From Opitutaceae bacterium (GTDB lineage: Bacteria; Verrucomicrobiota; Verrucomicrobiia; Opitutales; Opitutaceae), in assembly GCA_030693515.1 (NCBI GenBank), contig JAUYAK010000074.1, positions 1-60,455 on the forward strand: DNA of 60,455 nt, given 5' to 3'. Made by a program: the position numbers and the translations under genes. The first letter of the stretch is position 1, and each line of letters begins with the position of its first letter. The notes beneath the pieces were generated by a model. The model did not search any database. It was not told the origin of the DNA and was given only the letters and a program-made list of their open reading frames with translations. Shown here piece by piece: positions 18,440 to 27,924 of the stretch.

Positions 18440-19411
18440 ATGACCACCGAGACCCGACAGATGGGGGAAAAGCACACCGGCCCGGTTGCAACCCCGGCAG
18501 TCGTCACTGAAACGAATCCGCCATCCCGCCTCGCCGGCTTGCGGGGTATCCCCCCGCTGCTCGGGGCCACGCTCGCCGCCCTCGCCGCCGCCTACGCGCT
18601 GCCGCTCGTCGACCTCGTGCAGTTCGCGCTGCAGGGCGAACTGTATTCCTACATCATTTTGGTCCCGGTGGTCAGCGGCTATCTCTTCGCGACCGCCCCG
18701 CGCTCGCCCTTGCCGGCCGGATCGCCCCACCGGCTTCTTGCGGGCGTCTTCGCGATGCTCGGACTCGTGGCGATGGTCTCGCGACTGGCCCTCGGTTCGG
18801 CGCTGCAGCGGCAGGATGCGCTGGCGCTGGGCACGGTCTCGTTCGTCGCGTTCGTCACCGCCGCCGCGGCGTTCTTCCTTGATCGCGCTGCGTTTCGCCG
18901 GGCGCGGTTCCCCCTGGCGTTTCTCGTCTTCATGGCGCCCTTCCCCATCGCGATGGAGCAGGCCATCGAGGTCGCGCTGCAGCATGGCTCGGCGCCGGCG
19001 GCCCACGCGATGTTCCTCCTCGCGGGCACGACCATGCACTATCACGATTTGATTTTCGAGCTGCCGGGCATCGCCCTGCGCGTCGCGCCGGAATGCAGCG
19101 GCATCCGGTCCACGCTCGTGCTGTTCATGGTGAGCCTGGTGGCGGGGCATCTCTTCCTCCGCACGCCGTGGAAACGCGCCGTGATCACCCTCGCCGTGAT
19201 TCCGCTCGCCCTCATCCGCAACGGCTTTCGCATTTTCGTCATCGGCCAGCTGTGCATCCACCTCGGCCCGCATATGATTGACTCCATGTGGCACCACCAG
19301 GGCGGGCCGATCTTCTTCGCCCTGTCGCTCGTGCCTTTTTCCATCCTTGTTTTCTATCTGGTGCGATCGGAGCGCGGTGCGCTCCGCGCCTCAACCCCCG
19401 CCGTCAAGTAA
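18440..19411 (+). CDS. Exosortase (EpsH/Xrt family transpeptidase)
   Basis: 323 residues with about eight hydrophobic helices. The active-site signature is visible: ECSGIRS with C219, then LIRNGFRI with R264, and the MWHHQGG stretch with H285/H286, matching the Cys-Arg-His triad of the exosortase/archaeosortase family. Exosortases cleave C-terminal PEP-CTERM-type signals at the membrane and probably attach the protein to a lipid or glycan carrier. Here the EpsI partner is a separate minus-strand gene at 29099-29824. The gene is followed nine bases later by a PrsT-like TPR lipoprotein. No protein with a recognisable sorting tail occurs in the window, so the substrates must be elsewhere. The subtype is not assigned. 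Confidence 0.92.
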   Translation: MTTETRQMGEKHTGPVATPAVVTETNPPSRLAGLRGIPPLLGATLAALAAAYALPLVDLVQFALQGELYSYIILVPVVSGYLFATAPRSPLPAGSPHRLLAGVFAMLGLVAMVSRLALGSALQRQDALALGTVSFVAFVTAAAAFFLDRAAFRRARFPLAFLVFMAPFPIAMEQAIEVALQHGSAPAAHAMFLLAGTTMHYHDLIFELPGIALRVAPECSGIRSTLVLFMVSLVAGHLFLRTPWKRAVITLAVIPLALIRNGFRIFVIGQLCIHLGPHMIDSMWHHQGGPIFFALSLVPFSILVFYLVRSERGALRASTPAVK

Positions 19412-19420
19412 TTCCCCGCC

Positions 19421-22400
19421 ATGTTCCGCTCCGCTTTGCGCCATTCCTTACTCATGTTCGCCGGCGGTCTCCTCGCCGCCGTGCTGGCGGGCTGCTCACG
19501 CCAATCCGGACCCGAGGCCGCGATCAAGCGGGCCGACGCCTTCTTCGCGCAGGGCGACTACGAAAAGGCGGAGCTCGAATACAAGAACGCCCTCCAGCGC
19601 GGCGCCACCGGCGGCCACCCGATTGGGCGCCTGGGGATGATCTATTTCGACCAAGGCCGGATCAGCGTCGGCTACCGCTTCCTGCGCCGCGCGCTTGAGC
19701 TGAGCCCGGACGATTTGGCGGTGCGCATCCGGCTGGCGCATTTCGATTTCAGCAACGGCAAGCCGGGTGAGGCCCGGCAGGGTGCGCTTTTCATCCTCGG
19801 CAAGGATCCCGCCCACACCGAAGCCCCCATCATCCTGGCGGAGACCGTGGCCAACCTCGAGGAGGCCAACGACGCGCGCTCCCGGCTCCGCACGCTCGCG
19901 GGCGGCGCCAGCGACCGCGCGCCCGCCCTCGTCGGCCTCGCCTTGATCGACCTGCGCGAACGCAAATTCAAGGACGCCGAAGTCCTGCTGGATCGCGCCC
20001 GCCAGGCCGACCCCAAGTTCCATCTCAACGCCGCCGTGGCGGCCCAGATCCACATGGCGCAGGGTGAAACGGCGCGGGCGGAGACGGCGCTCGCCGCGGC
20101 GGCTGAGCTTTCCCCGCCGCGCTCCCAAGTCCGCGTGCAATATGCCCGCTTTCTCTTTCAAAACCAGAAATTCGAGGCCGGCCGCCGCCTCCTTGAGGAT
20201 CGCATCGCTAAAACGCCCGATTTCATCCCCGCCTACATTGCCCTGGCCGACGCGCTGAACACCGCGCAGAAATACGACGAAGCCGTCGCTTTGCTCGACA
20301 AGGTCATCAACCGTGATGCCGAGCATCCCGAGGCGTTGATCCTTATGGGGCAGGTCCGGCTGCGCATGGGCGACAAGGAGCGCGCCGTCACCACCCTGGA
20401 ACGCGCCATCGCCCTCTATCCTCGCTCGGCGCCGATGCATTTCCAGCTCGGTGCCGCCCACGAATCGGCCGGTAACCTCCCGGCCGCCAGCGCCAGCTTC
20501 TCGCAAGCGCTGCGCATCGCCCCCAACTACGTCCCGGCCGCCCTCTCACTCGCGCAGGTGCAGGCCCGGCAGGGCGATTTCGCCAACGCGGTGAAAACCA
20601 TCGAGCCGCTGGCCCGCCGGGAACCGCCCATCCTCGAGGCCCGCACGCTGCTCGCCGCGTCCCTGCGTGGCCAGGGCTCGCTCGACGAAGCGCTGCAGCT
20701 CTACCGCCAGCTGGCCGAGGCCAATCCCAAGATCGCGGATTTTCATTTCCTTGTGGCTTCCGTGCTTGAGCAGAAAGGCCAGACGGCCGAGGCCCGCTTC
20801 GTGCTTGCGGCCTTGCATGAGCACGCTCCGGACTACCTGCCCGCCCTGGAGAAGATGGTGGGCTACGACATGGCCGATAAGAAATTCCCCGCCGCGATTG
20901 CCCGGCTCGAGGCCTATGTCGCCCGCCACCCGGCCGCCGCCGTGGCCCACCTGATGCTCGCCAACATCTTCCTCCAGCAGTCTGACACCGCCAAGGCCGA
21001 GACCGCGCTGAAGAAAGCCATCGAGCTCCAGCCCGACGCCCAAGTCGCCTACGGCCTCCTCGCCAAGCTCTACATCGACTCCCAGCAAACCGACAAGGCC
21101 ATCGCTACGCTGCGCGCCACGGTCGAGAAGAACCCCAAGGACTTCGGCGCCCACTTCGTCCTCGGCACCCTCCACGAATCGCAGAAAAACTATCCCGCCG
21201 CCCGCGACGCCTACGAGGCCACGGTCGCCGCCAACCCAAAGATGGGCCACGCGCTCAACAACCTCGCCTACCTCTACGCCGATCAGCTCGTCGATCTCGA
21301 CAAGGCGCAGGATGTCGCCCAGCGCGCCCGCGAGGCCCTGCCCGGCCAGGCTGAAATCGCCGACACGCTCGGCTGGATCCTTTACAAGAAGGGCCAGTAT
21401 CCCCGTTCCGTCGCCCTGCTCGAGGAAGCCATCGAGAAACTGCCCGACAATGCCGACGTGCGCCTGCACCTCGGCCTGGCCTACTATATGTCCGGCCAGG
21501 AAGCCGCCGCCCGGACCAACCTGGAAAAAGCGCTCAAACAGCAACCGGCCGTCGCCGGCGCGGCCGAGGCGCGGCAATGCCTCGCGGTGCTCGCCACGGA
21601 CATCGGCAACGCCGCCGCCGCGCGGCCCGTCCTCGAGCAGGCCGTCGCCGCCCGCAAGGATGATCCCGTGGCCAATCTCCGCCTCGCCGCGATACTCGAG
21701 CGCGAAGGCAACGCCGGGAAAGCTCTCGCCGCCTACGAAATTGCGCTCAAGACCAACCCCAGCCTCGTCCCCGCCGTCGTCGCCGCGATGCGCATCCACG
21801 CCTCGCGCAACGAGACCGCCAAGGCCCTCGCCCTCGGCCGCGAAGCGCGCAAACTGGTCCCCGCCGACACCCAGCTCACCCAAGCCCTCGGCCGCCTGAC
21901 GTATCAGGCCGGTGATTTCCCCGGTGCGCTCGCCCTCCTGCAGGACGCCGCCCGCCGCCAGCCCGACGACGCCGAGATCCTCTTCGACCTCGCCGACGCC
22001 ACCTACGCCCTCGGCCAGCTCACCCCCACGGAGAATGCGCTCAACGACGCGCTCCGCCTCGCGCCAACCTCCCCGCGCGCCGCCCAAGCCCGGCAACACC
22101 TCGCCCTCCTCGCCTTCGCCCAGAATCCGGCCGATGCGGCCGCCGCCACACAGGCCGCCGACACCGCGCTCAAGGCCGACCCAGGCAGCGTGCCCGCGCT
22201 GATGGTCAAAGCCGCGCTCGACGAACGCGGGGGCAACGCCAAGGCCGCGCAGCAAACCTACGATAAGATCCTCACGCGCTGGCCCGACTTCCGGCCCGCC
22301 ATGCGCCGGCTCGCCATCCTCTGGTCCGCCCAGGCCGAGCTGCCGAAAAACGCCGCCGAGATCGCCGGCAAAGCCCGCGACACCTTCCCCGGCGACGCGG

Positions 22401-22651
22401 AGCTCACGCGCGCGTTTGGCCTGATTCTTTACCGCCAGGGCAACTTCACCCGCGCCGCCACGCTCCTGCAGGAGAGCGCGCGCACCCTGACCAAGGACGC
22501 CGAGCTGCTGTATTACCTCGGACGAGCCCAGATCGAAAACAAGGACGCCGATGCCGGGAAGAGCTCCCTGGAGCGCGCCCTCACCCTCGGTCTCAAAGAC
22601 GAATTCGCCCAGGAAGCCCGCCGCCTCAGCGCGCCCCCGGCGAAGAAGTAA
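19421..22651 (+). CDS. prsT: PEP-CTERM system TPR-repeat lipoprotein (PrsT-like)
   Basis: 1076 residues. A lipoprotein signal is clear: a hydrophobic stretch and lipobox L-A-G-C with the acylated cysteine at residue 25. The rest is a continuous array of TPR helices (recurrent patterns such as AxxxLGxxYxxxGxxxxAxxxxxxAxxxxP), consistent with about two dozen repeats. Long TPR lipoproteins of this size sit beside the exosortase in many EPS loci, where they probably scaffold the export machinery at the outer-membrane side of the periplasm. The ATG is nine bases after the exosortase stop. Base use is very GC-biased, so the opposite strand also shows a spurious 726-residue frame. Confidence 0.85.
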   Translation: MFRSALRHSLLMFAGGLLAAVLAGCSRQSGPEAAIKRADAFFAQGDYEKAELEYKNALQRGATGGHPIGRLGMIYFDQGRISVGYRFLRRALELSPDDLAVRIRLAHFDFSNGKPGEARQGALFILGKDPAHTEAPIILAETVANLEEANDARSRLRTLAGGASDRAPALVGLALIDLRERKFKDAEVLLDRARQADPKFHLNAAVAAQIHMAQGETARAETALAAAAELSPPRSQVRVQYARFLFQNQKFEAGRRLLEDRIAKTPDFIPAYIALADALNTAQKYDEAVALLDKVINRDAEHPEALILMGQVRLRMGDKERAVTTLERAIALYPRSAPMHFQLGAAHESAGNLPAASASFSQALRIAPNYVPAALSLAQVQARQGDFANAVKTIEPLARREPPILEARTLLAASLRGQGSLDEALQLYRQLAEANPKIADFHFLVASVLEQKGQTAEARFVLAALHEHAPDYLPALEKMVGYDMADKKFPAAIARLEAYVARHPAAAVAHLMLANIFLQQSDTAKAETALKKAIELQPDAQVAYGLLAKLYIDSQQTDKAIATLRATVEKNPKDFGAHFVLGTLHESQKNYPAARDAYEATVAANPKMGHALNNLAYLYADQLVDLDKAQDVAQRAREALPGQAEIADTLGWILYKKGQYPRSVALLEEAIEKLPDNADVRLHLGLAYYMSGQEAAARTNLEKALKQQPAVAGAAEARQCLAVLATDIGNAAAARPVLEQAVAARKDDPVANLRLAAILEREGNAGKALAAYEIALKTNPSLVPAVVAAMRIHASRNETAKALALGREARKLVPADTQLTQALGRLTYQAGDFPGALALLQDAARRQPDDAEILFDLADATYALGQLTPTENALNDALRLAPTSPRAAQARQHLALLAFAQNPADAAAATQAADTALKADPGSVPALMVKAALDERGGNAKAAQQTYDKILTRWPDFRPAMRRLAILWSAQAELPKNAAEIAGKARDTFPGDAELTRAFGLILYRQGNFTRAATLLQESARTLTKDAELLYYLGRAQIENKDADAGKSSLERALTLGLKDEFAQEARRLSAPPAKK

Positions 22652-22814
22652 TTCCGCTCGCCATCCCGCGCCGCTCGCAGCGCAGGACCCAGCGCCAGAG
22701 AACAAGAAACACGCCGGCGACCGCACCCGCGGCCGTCGTCACTGCAAACGATTCTTCCCCTCCCTTCGGCCAAGAGATCGACACGGCCGCGGCCGGCCGT
22801 CCATCCTTCGGCCC

Positions 22815-23885
22815 ATGCCCACGCCTGTCGCCTCTGCCGGATTCCTGCGCCACCGTCCGGTCATCCGCTGGGGCATCATCGGTTGCGGCGACGTCACCGA
22901 AGTGAAAAGCGGCCCCGCCTTCCAGAAAGCCGATGGTTCGCAACTTGTCGCCGTCATGCGTCGCGACTCCGCCAAGGCTGCCGACTACGCCCGCCGGCAC
23001 GGCGTGCCGCGGTCGTATGCGGACGCCCGCCAGCTCGTCGCCGATCCCGAGGTTGATGCCGTTTACATTGCGACGCCACCCGACGCGCACCTCGACTGCG
23101 CGCTGCTCGCCGCCGCCGCAGGCAAACCCGCCTATGTGGAGAAACCGATGGCGCGCCACACCCCCGAGTGCGATCGCATGATCGCGGCGTTTGCCGCGGC
23201 CGGGATTCCGCTCTTCGTCGCCTACTACCGCCGTGCGCTGCCGCGCTTCACGCTCGTGAAAGACCTGCTCGATCGCAGCGAGATCGGCACCGTCACCGCG
23301 GTGAACTATGCGCAGGCCGAGCCTTTTCACCGCAAGGATGCCGGCTGGCGCATCGCTGCGGCCATCGCGGGCGGCGGGCATTTTCTCGACGTGGGTTCGC
23401 ACACGCTGGACCTGATGGATTATCTCTTCGGGCCGTTGCACGACGTCACCGGGGCGGCCACGAACCGCGCCTCGCCCTATCTGCTGGAGGATACGGTCGC
23501 GATGTCGTTCCGCACCGCTGGCGGCATCGTCGGCGTGGCGACCTGGAATTTCGCCTCGGCCGTGCGGCGCGACACGTTGCGCATCGAGGGCACGAACGGC
23601 TTCATCGAGTTTTCGGTGCTGGAAAACGCCCCGGTGCGGCTCGAGAACGCCGCCGGCGTGCAATCGATCGTGCGCGATCATCCGCCGCATGTGCAGCAGC
23701 CGCTCGTGCAATCCGTGGTGGATGATCTGCGCGGACGCGGGGTGTGCCCGAGCACCGCCGAATCGGCGCGGCGCACGACCGTGGTCATGGATACGGTGCT
23801 GCAAGGCTACTATGGCGGGCGCGCCGATGCGTTCTGGACCCGCGAAGCCTCGTGGCCGGGCCGCCGTCGCGAGGGAAACGCTTGA
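22815..23885 (+). CDS. Gfo/Idh/MocA family oxidoreductase
   Basis: 356 residues from the ATG at 22815; upstream in-frame codons run back into the TPR gene. The N-terminal Rossmann domain has WGIIGCGDV (residues 19-27), then VYIATPPDAH and the YVEKPMA (EKP 109-111) motif that holds the catalytic Lys. The C-terminal domain has GGGHFLDVGSH with the conserved Asp/His. Family members oxidise or reduce sugars with NAD(P). The context suggests a nucleotide-sugar or free-sugar step for the polysaccharide. It does not look like WbpB despite the WbpA-type enzyme upstream. Confidence 0.82.
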   Translation: MPTPVASAGFLRHRPVIRWGIIGCGDVTEVKSGPAFQKADGSQLVAVMRRDSAKAADYARRHGVPRSYADARQLVADPEVDAVYIATPPDAHLDCALLAAAAGKPAYVEKPMARHTPECDRMIAAFAAAGIPLFVAYYRRALPRFTLVKDLLDRSEIGTVTAVNYAQAEPFHRKDAGWRIAAAIAGGGHFLDVGSHTLDLMDYLFGPLHDVTGAATNRASPYLLEDTVAMSFRTAGGIVGVATWNFASAVRRDTLRIEGTNGFIEFSVLENAPVRLENAAGVQSIVRDHPPHVQQPLVQSVVDDLRGRGVCPSTAESARRTTVVMDTVLQGYYGGRADAFWTREASWPGRRREGNA

Positions 23886-23916
23886 GGCGCCCGCCCGATC
23901 GCGCACCGTCGCGCTC

Positions 23917-25416
23917 GTGTCCCAGAGCCCCGAACGCGCCGCCCCCACTCCGCCGCTCCGGCGCTCGCTGGAGCAGTTTCGCGCCCCGGCGCGCCGCCGG
24001 CCGCTGCCCGCGCTGGAGATCGCGGCGGTTGCGATTGTGGGGGTGCATCTGGTGTTTCTGCCCTGGGCCATTGGCGGGATGCCTGTCTGGGCGCAAATCG
24101 CCAGTGCCGCGCTCGCGGTGGCGGGCTTCGTCGTCGCGCTGATCCCGCGCGCACCACGCGACGACACGGGCAGCCCGGCCGGAATCGCGATGTGGCCGCG
24201 GCTGATCGCGTTTCCCGTCTTCTGGATCGGGCTGGCGCTGCTCGGTTACATCACGGCGCAAGCGCTCAACCCGGCCTGGGTCTTCCGCAGCGACGCCGCG
24301 AATTTCTGGATGGAGCGCATCCCGCACCTCGAGTGGCTGCCGGCCGGCGTGAGCGCGCCCTTCGACCGCTGGAATCCGTGGCGCTCGCTGCTCGTCTATG
24401 GTTCGGCGTGGCTGACGCTTTGCACCGTGTGGGTGGCCTGCACGCGGCGCCGCAGCCTGCAGCTGCTGCTCATCGCGCTCGTCGCCAACGGCGTGCTGCT
24501 CGCGGCCTTCGGCGTGCTGCAAAAACTCACCGGCACCGCCAAACTCTACTGGTCCCTGCCCTCGCCCAGCCTCTGGTTCTTCGCGAGTTTCGTCTACAAG
24601 AACCACGCCGCCGCCTACCTGAACCTTGCACTCACCGCCGCCGGCGCGCTCGCGGCGTGGTATCACGTGCGCGGGCTGCGGCGGCACGAGAAGTCCAACC
24701 CCGCCGGGCTCTTCGCCTTTTTTGCGATGGGCATCGCCGTGGCCGTGCTGGCGAGCTACGCGCGCGGCGCGACCCTGGTGATGATGGTGCTGGTCGTCGG
24801 CTGCGCCGCCGTGCTCCTGTGGCACCGGCGCGCCGTGCCCGCGGGCAGCCGCCACCCCGCCGTCGCGTTCGCGCTCCTCGTCGTGTTTGCCGTTTTCCTC
24901 GTGACGGGTTTCCGCGCCCTGCGGTCGCACGACGCGTTCACCCACCTGCGCCAGGGTTTAACCCAGCAGGATCGCGCCCTCGAGGTGCGCGGGGTGGCCA
25001 CCGCCGCCGCGCTCGAGATGCTGGCCGAGCACCGCCTCACCGGCGTGGGCGCGGGAGCCTTCCGCTATCTTTTTCCGATCCATCAGGCGAAACACCCCGC
25101 GCTGACCATGTCTTTGGGCGAGCGCCGGCACTGGGAACACGCGCACAACGATGTCGTGCAGTTTCCCATCGAGCTGGGCCTGCCGGGCGTGGCCCTTGGC
25201 CTGCTGGCCCTCGGCTACGCGCTGCTCACACTGGTCAGGCATCATTTCTGGGATCATCCGCTGGGGGCCTGTGGCGTGCTCGGACTGCTCCTGCTGCCGG
25301 TTTACGCGTGGTGGGATTTCCCGTTTCAATCCCCGGCCATTCTGATCACGTGGTGCGCGCTCTGGCCGGTGATCGCGCTGTGGGTTAAAGTTGAGGAGCT
25401 GGCCGCATCGGACTGA
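23917..25416 (+). CDS. O-antigen ligase / polymerase family membrane protein
   Basis: About 499 residues if the GTG at 23917 is used; no in-frame ATG exists before the first membrane helix. It has ten or more hydrophobic segments. The periplasmic loop signature HWEHAHNDVVQFPIELGLPG is the Wzy_C/WaaL H-x-H-N pattern. The preceding LTGVGAGAFRYLFP also matches the family. It either polymerises the repeat unit or ligates the glycan to a carrier, acting at the periplasmic side. It ends 12 bases before the convergent PglF-like gene, so the two arms of the locus meet here. Confidence 0.8.
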   Translation: MSQSPERAAPTPPLRRSLEQFRAPARRRPLPALEIAAVAIVGVHLVFLPWAIGGMPVWAQIASAALAVAGFVVALIPRAPRDDTGSPAGIAMWPRLIAFPVFWIGLALLGYITAQALNPAWVFRSDAANFWMERIPHLEWLPAGVSAPFDRWNPWRSLLVYGSAWLTLCTVWVACTRRRSLQLLLIALVANGVLLAAFGVLQKLTGTAKLYWSLPSPSLWFFASFVYKNHAAAYLNLALTAAGALAAWYHVRGLRRHEKSNPAGLFAFFAMGIAVAVLASYARGATLVMMVLVVGCAAVLLWHRRAVPAGSRHPAVAFALLVVFAVFLVTGFRALRSHDAFTHLRQGLTQQDRALEVRGVATAAALEMLAEHRLTGVGAGAFRYLFPIHQAKHPALTMSLGERRHWEHAHNDVVQFPIELGLPGVALGLLALGYALLTLVRHHFWDHPLGACGVLGLLLLPVYAWWDFPFQSPAILITWCALWPVIALWVKVEELAASD

Positions 25417-25428
25417 GCCCGTGCCCTC

Positions 25429-27297
25429 TCACTCGAGGTAGGGCGTGTATTCCGGCACCAGGCGTTTGAGCAGGGCCTTCAGTTGGTTCGCATCCATCGC
25501 GTGGAGCGTCTGCTCCAGATCGCGCAGGCCGGAATCACCGGCTCCCGCCTCACTCGTGAAACGCATGATGCGCGGGTGCGCCGTGGTCGCGTAGCGCTCG
25601 GTGTGGTGCTGCAACTCCTCGTAGAGCTTCTCGCCGGGCTTGAGCCCGGTGAACACGATCTCGATGTCCTCGCCTACGCGATAGCCGCTCAACTCGATCA
25701 TCTGCCGCGCAAGATCGACGATTTTTACCGGCTGGCCCATATCGAGGACGAAGATCTCGCCGCCGTGACCGAGCACGAAACTCTGCAGCACGAGCCCCAC
25801 CGCCTCCGAAATTGTCATGAAGTAGCGGCTCACGTCGGGATGCGTCACGGTCACCGGCCCGCCCTGCTCAATCTGGCGCTTGAAGATGGGGACGACGCTG
25901 CCGGAGGATCCGAGGACATTGCCGAAACGCACGGCCATGAACTCCGTCGTCGCACCCGCGGCGAGCGCCATGAGCTGGATTTCCGCGAGGCGCTTGGTCG
26001 CGCCCATCACGCTCGTGGGGTTGATGGCCTTGTCGGTCGAGATGAACACGAACGCATCCACCCCGTGCGCCATCGCGAGGGTCGCGAGCCGGCGCGTGCC
26101 GAGCACGTTGTTGCGGATCGCCTCGGCCGGCTGCCGCTCCATGAGATAGACGTGCTTGTGCGCCGCCGCGTGGAAGACGACCTCGGGCCGGTAGCGGGTG
26201 AAGAGAAATTCCATCCGCTCGCGATCGAGGATGTCCGCCACGAGCGGCACGATCACGCCGGCGAAGCCGAGTTCGTTCAACTCCTGCTCGATCACGAACA
26301 GCGCGCCCTCGGCCTGCTCGACGAGGAGCAGTCGCTTCGGGTTGAGCGCGACGATCTGGCGGCACAGCTCGGCCCCGATGCTGCCGCCGGCACCCGTCAC
26401 GAGCACCACGCGGCCCGCGATGCGCTGGCGGATGCCCGCCGCGTCGAGGTTCACCGGATCGCGGCCGAGCAGATCCTGCACCTCGACCGGGCGGATGCGG
26501 CTCGCCCTCATCCGCCCCGAGGCCAGCTCCTCCAGCGAGGGCATCGTCTCGACCTTGATCCCCTGCTTGGCCAGCAAGAGCACCACCTCGCGCACACGCT
26601 TCGCCGGCGCCGAGGGCATCGCGATCACGGCTTTGGCGATCGTGGTAATGCCCTTCGCCGTCGCGATGGCCTCGGGCCGGCCGATCACGGGCACGCCATG
26701 CACGAGCCGGCCGTGCTTGGACGGATCATCGTCGAAAAACATCACCGGGCGGAAGCCGCGCGAGGGCGAATTGATGAACTCCTTCGCCAACGAGGCGCCC
26801 GCATCCCCCGCCCCGATGATCGCGAGACGCTGCTCCTGGACACCGGTGGTCGCCCGCTGCGCGCCGCTCAGGCGTTCGCGATACATCCGCGCCGCGACGC
26901 GGCCGAGACAGAGGCCGCCGAGGCACAGCATGAAATCACTCAACAGCACACCGCGCGGCGGCGAATAATGCGCCGAACCGAGCAGCCGGGGCAGCAGCAG
27001 CAGCGCGCTCGAGCCCAGCGTCACCCAGATGATCCGCATCAAATCCGGGATGCTGAAAAACGTCATCAGGCTGCCGAATTGCCGCGCCAGCACCAGCGCC
27101 ACGAGCTTCACGCCCACCACGGCGGGCAGCAGGCGCAGCCGCTCCGCCCGGTAGCCCTCAGGCACGGCGAACTCAAAACGGATCTCGTAGGCGAGCCAGA
27201 AGCTCGCCGCGATCACCACGCCGTAGAAAAAACCCAAAATGAGCACGCGGCTCTTTTGCGCGAGGTCAGCGAAGGGGGCGTGGATTTCCTCGGGCAT
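25429..27297 (-). CDS. Nucleoside-diphosphate-sugar 4,6-dehydratase (PglF/WbpM-like)
   Basis: 622 residues from the ATG at 27297 (ATGA overlap with the upstream gene). The N-terminus holds about four membrane helices. A first Rossmann-like domain (LAIIGAGDAGASL, 158-170) follows. The catalytic dehydratase domain has VTGAGGSIG (300-308), STDKAINPTS (420-429) and M431-x3-K435: methionine replaces the SDR tyrosine, as in PglF and WbpM. RFGNVLGSSGSVVP is also conserved. Reaction: UDP-GlcNAc to UDP-4-keto-6-deoxy-GlcNAc at the cytoplasmic membrane. With the PglE-, PglD- and PglC-like genes upstream it would supply a di-N-acylbacillosamine-type sugar. An epimerising relative is not excluded. Confidence 0.9.
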   Translation of the reverse strand: MPEEIHAPFADLAQKSRVLILGFFYGVVIAASFWLAYEIRFEFAVPEGYRAERLRLLPAVVGVKLVALVLARQFGSLMTFFSIPDLMRIIWVTLGSSALLLLPRLLGSAHYSPPRGVLLSDFMLCLGGLCLGRVAARMYRERLSGAQRATTGVQEQRLAIIGAGDAGASLAKEFINSPSRGFRPVMFFDDDPSKHGRLVHGVPVIGRPEAIATAKGITTIAKAVIAMPSAPAKRVREVVLLLAKQGIKVETMPSLEELASGRMRASRIRPVEVQDLLGRDPVNLDAAGIRQRIAGRVVLVTGAGGSIGAELCRQIVALNPKRLLLVEQAEGALFVIEQELNELGFAGVIVPLVADILDRERMEFLFTRYRPEVVFHAAAHKHVYLMERQPAEAIRNNVLGTRRLATLAMAHGVDAFVFISTDKAINPTSVMGATKRLAEIQLMALAAGATTEFMAVRFGNVLGSSGSVVPIFKRQIEQGGPVTVTHPDVSRYFMTISEAVGLVLQSFVLGHGGEIFVLDMGQPVKIVDLARQMIELSGYRVGEDIEIVFTGLKPGEKLYEELQHHTERYATTAHPRIMRFTSEAGAGDSGLRDLEQTLHAMDANQLKALLKRLVPEYTPYLE

Positions 27298-27911
27298 CAG
27301 CGGCGGGAGTCGGACCGCGGGGCGGCGGGATTGAATTCGGACATGGTGGCCTCGCCGGACGCATTCACGCCGCCGCGGCCCAGCACGGCCTTGAACGTGA
27401 GGAGGATGATTTTGGCGTCGAGCCAGAAGCCCCTCGTCTCCACGTAGCGCACGTCCCATTCGAATTTCTCCTCCCAGCTGAGCGCATTGCGGCCCATCAC
27501 CTGCGCCAGCCCGGTCAGGCCGGGCCGCACTTCGTGGCGGCGCGCCTGCCGCGGCGTGTAGCGATCGAGATACTGCACAAGCAGCGGACGCGGCCCGACG
27601 AGACTCATCTCGCCGCGCAGGACGTTGACGAGTTCGGGCAACTCATCAAGCGAGGTTGAGCGCAGCCAGCGGCCAAAGGCGGTCAGCCGCTCCGCATCGG
27701 GCAGCAGCCGCCCGGCGGCATCCCGCGTGTCGCGCATCGTGCGAAACTTGATGAGTTCAAAAATCACGGCATCCCGACCCGGCCGCCGCTGACGGAAAAA
27801 CACCGGCGCGCCCAGCTTGGCGCGCACCAGCACCGCCACGATCGCTGCCAGTGGCATCCACAGCGGCGCGGTCCCAACGACCGCCGCCAGATCAAAAATA
27901 CGTTTGAGCAT
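27297..27911 (-). CDS. Undecaprenyl-phosphate phosphoglycosyl transferase (PglC-like sugar transferase)
   Basis: 204 residues, a minimal monotopic phosphoglycosyl transferase. A re-entrant hydrophobic helix lies at residues 5-30, then FFRQRRPGRD, FELIKFRTM and TSLDELPELVNVL with the catalytic Asp-Glu dyad at D89-E90, then GEMSLVGPRPL. The short length (no WcaJ-type membrane domain) fits PglC, which transfers a phospho-sugar from UDP-di-N-acetylbacillosamine to undecaprenyl phosphate. This would be the initiating step of chain assembly. Its stop overlaps the dehydratase start, and the aminotransferase gene precedes it by 13 bases. Confidence 0.88.
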   Translation of the reverse strand: MLKRIFDLAAVVGTAPLWMPLAAIVAVLVRAKLGAPVFFRQRRPGRDAVIFELIKFRTMRDTRDAAGRLLPDAERLTAFGRWLRSTSLDELPELVNVLRGEMSLVGPRPLLVQYLDRYTPRQARRHEVRPGLTGLAQVMGRNALSWEEKFEWDVRYVETRGFWLDAKIILLTFKAVLGRGGVNASGEATMSEFNPAAPRSDSRR

Positions 27912-27924
27912 CGGCTACTCCACT

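Noticed and set aside
20546-22726. 726-residue minus-strand frame opposite the TPR lipoprotein
   Set aside because: Shadow of the TPR gene; composition is Gly/Val/Glu-rich and without domain signals.
22815-23885. Oxidoreductase as WbpB, completing a WbpA-WbpB-WbpE-WbpD pathway
   Set aside because: Sequence has the general Gfo/Idh/MocA pattern but not the WbpB-type N-terminus, and the aminotransferase and acyltransferase lie next to PglF and PglC, not WbpA.
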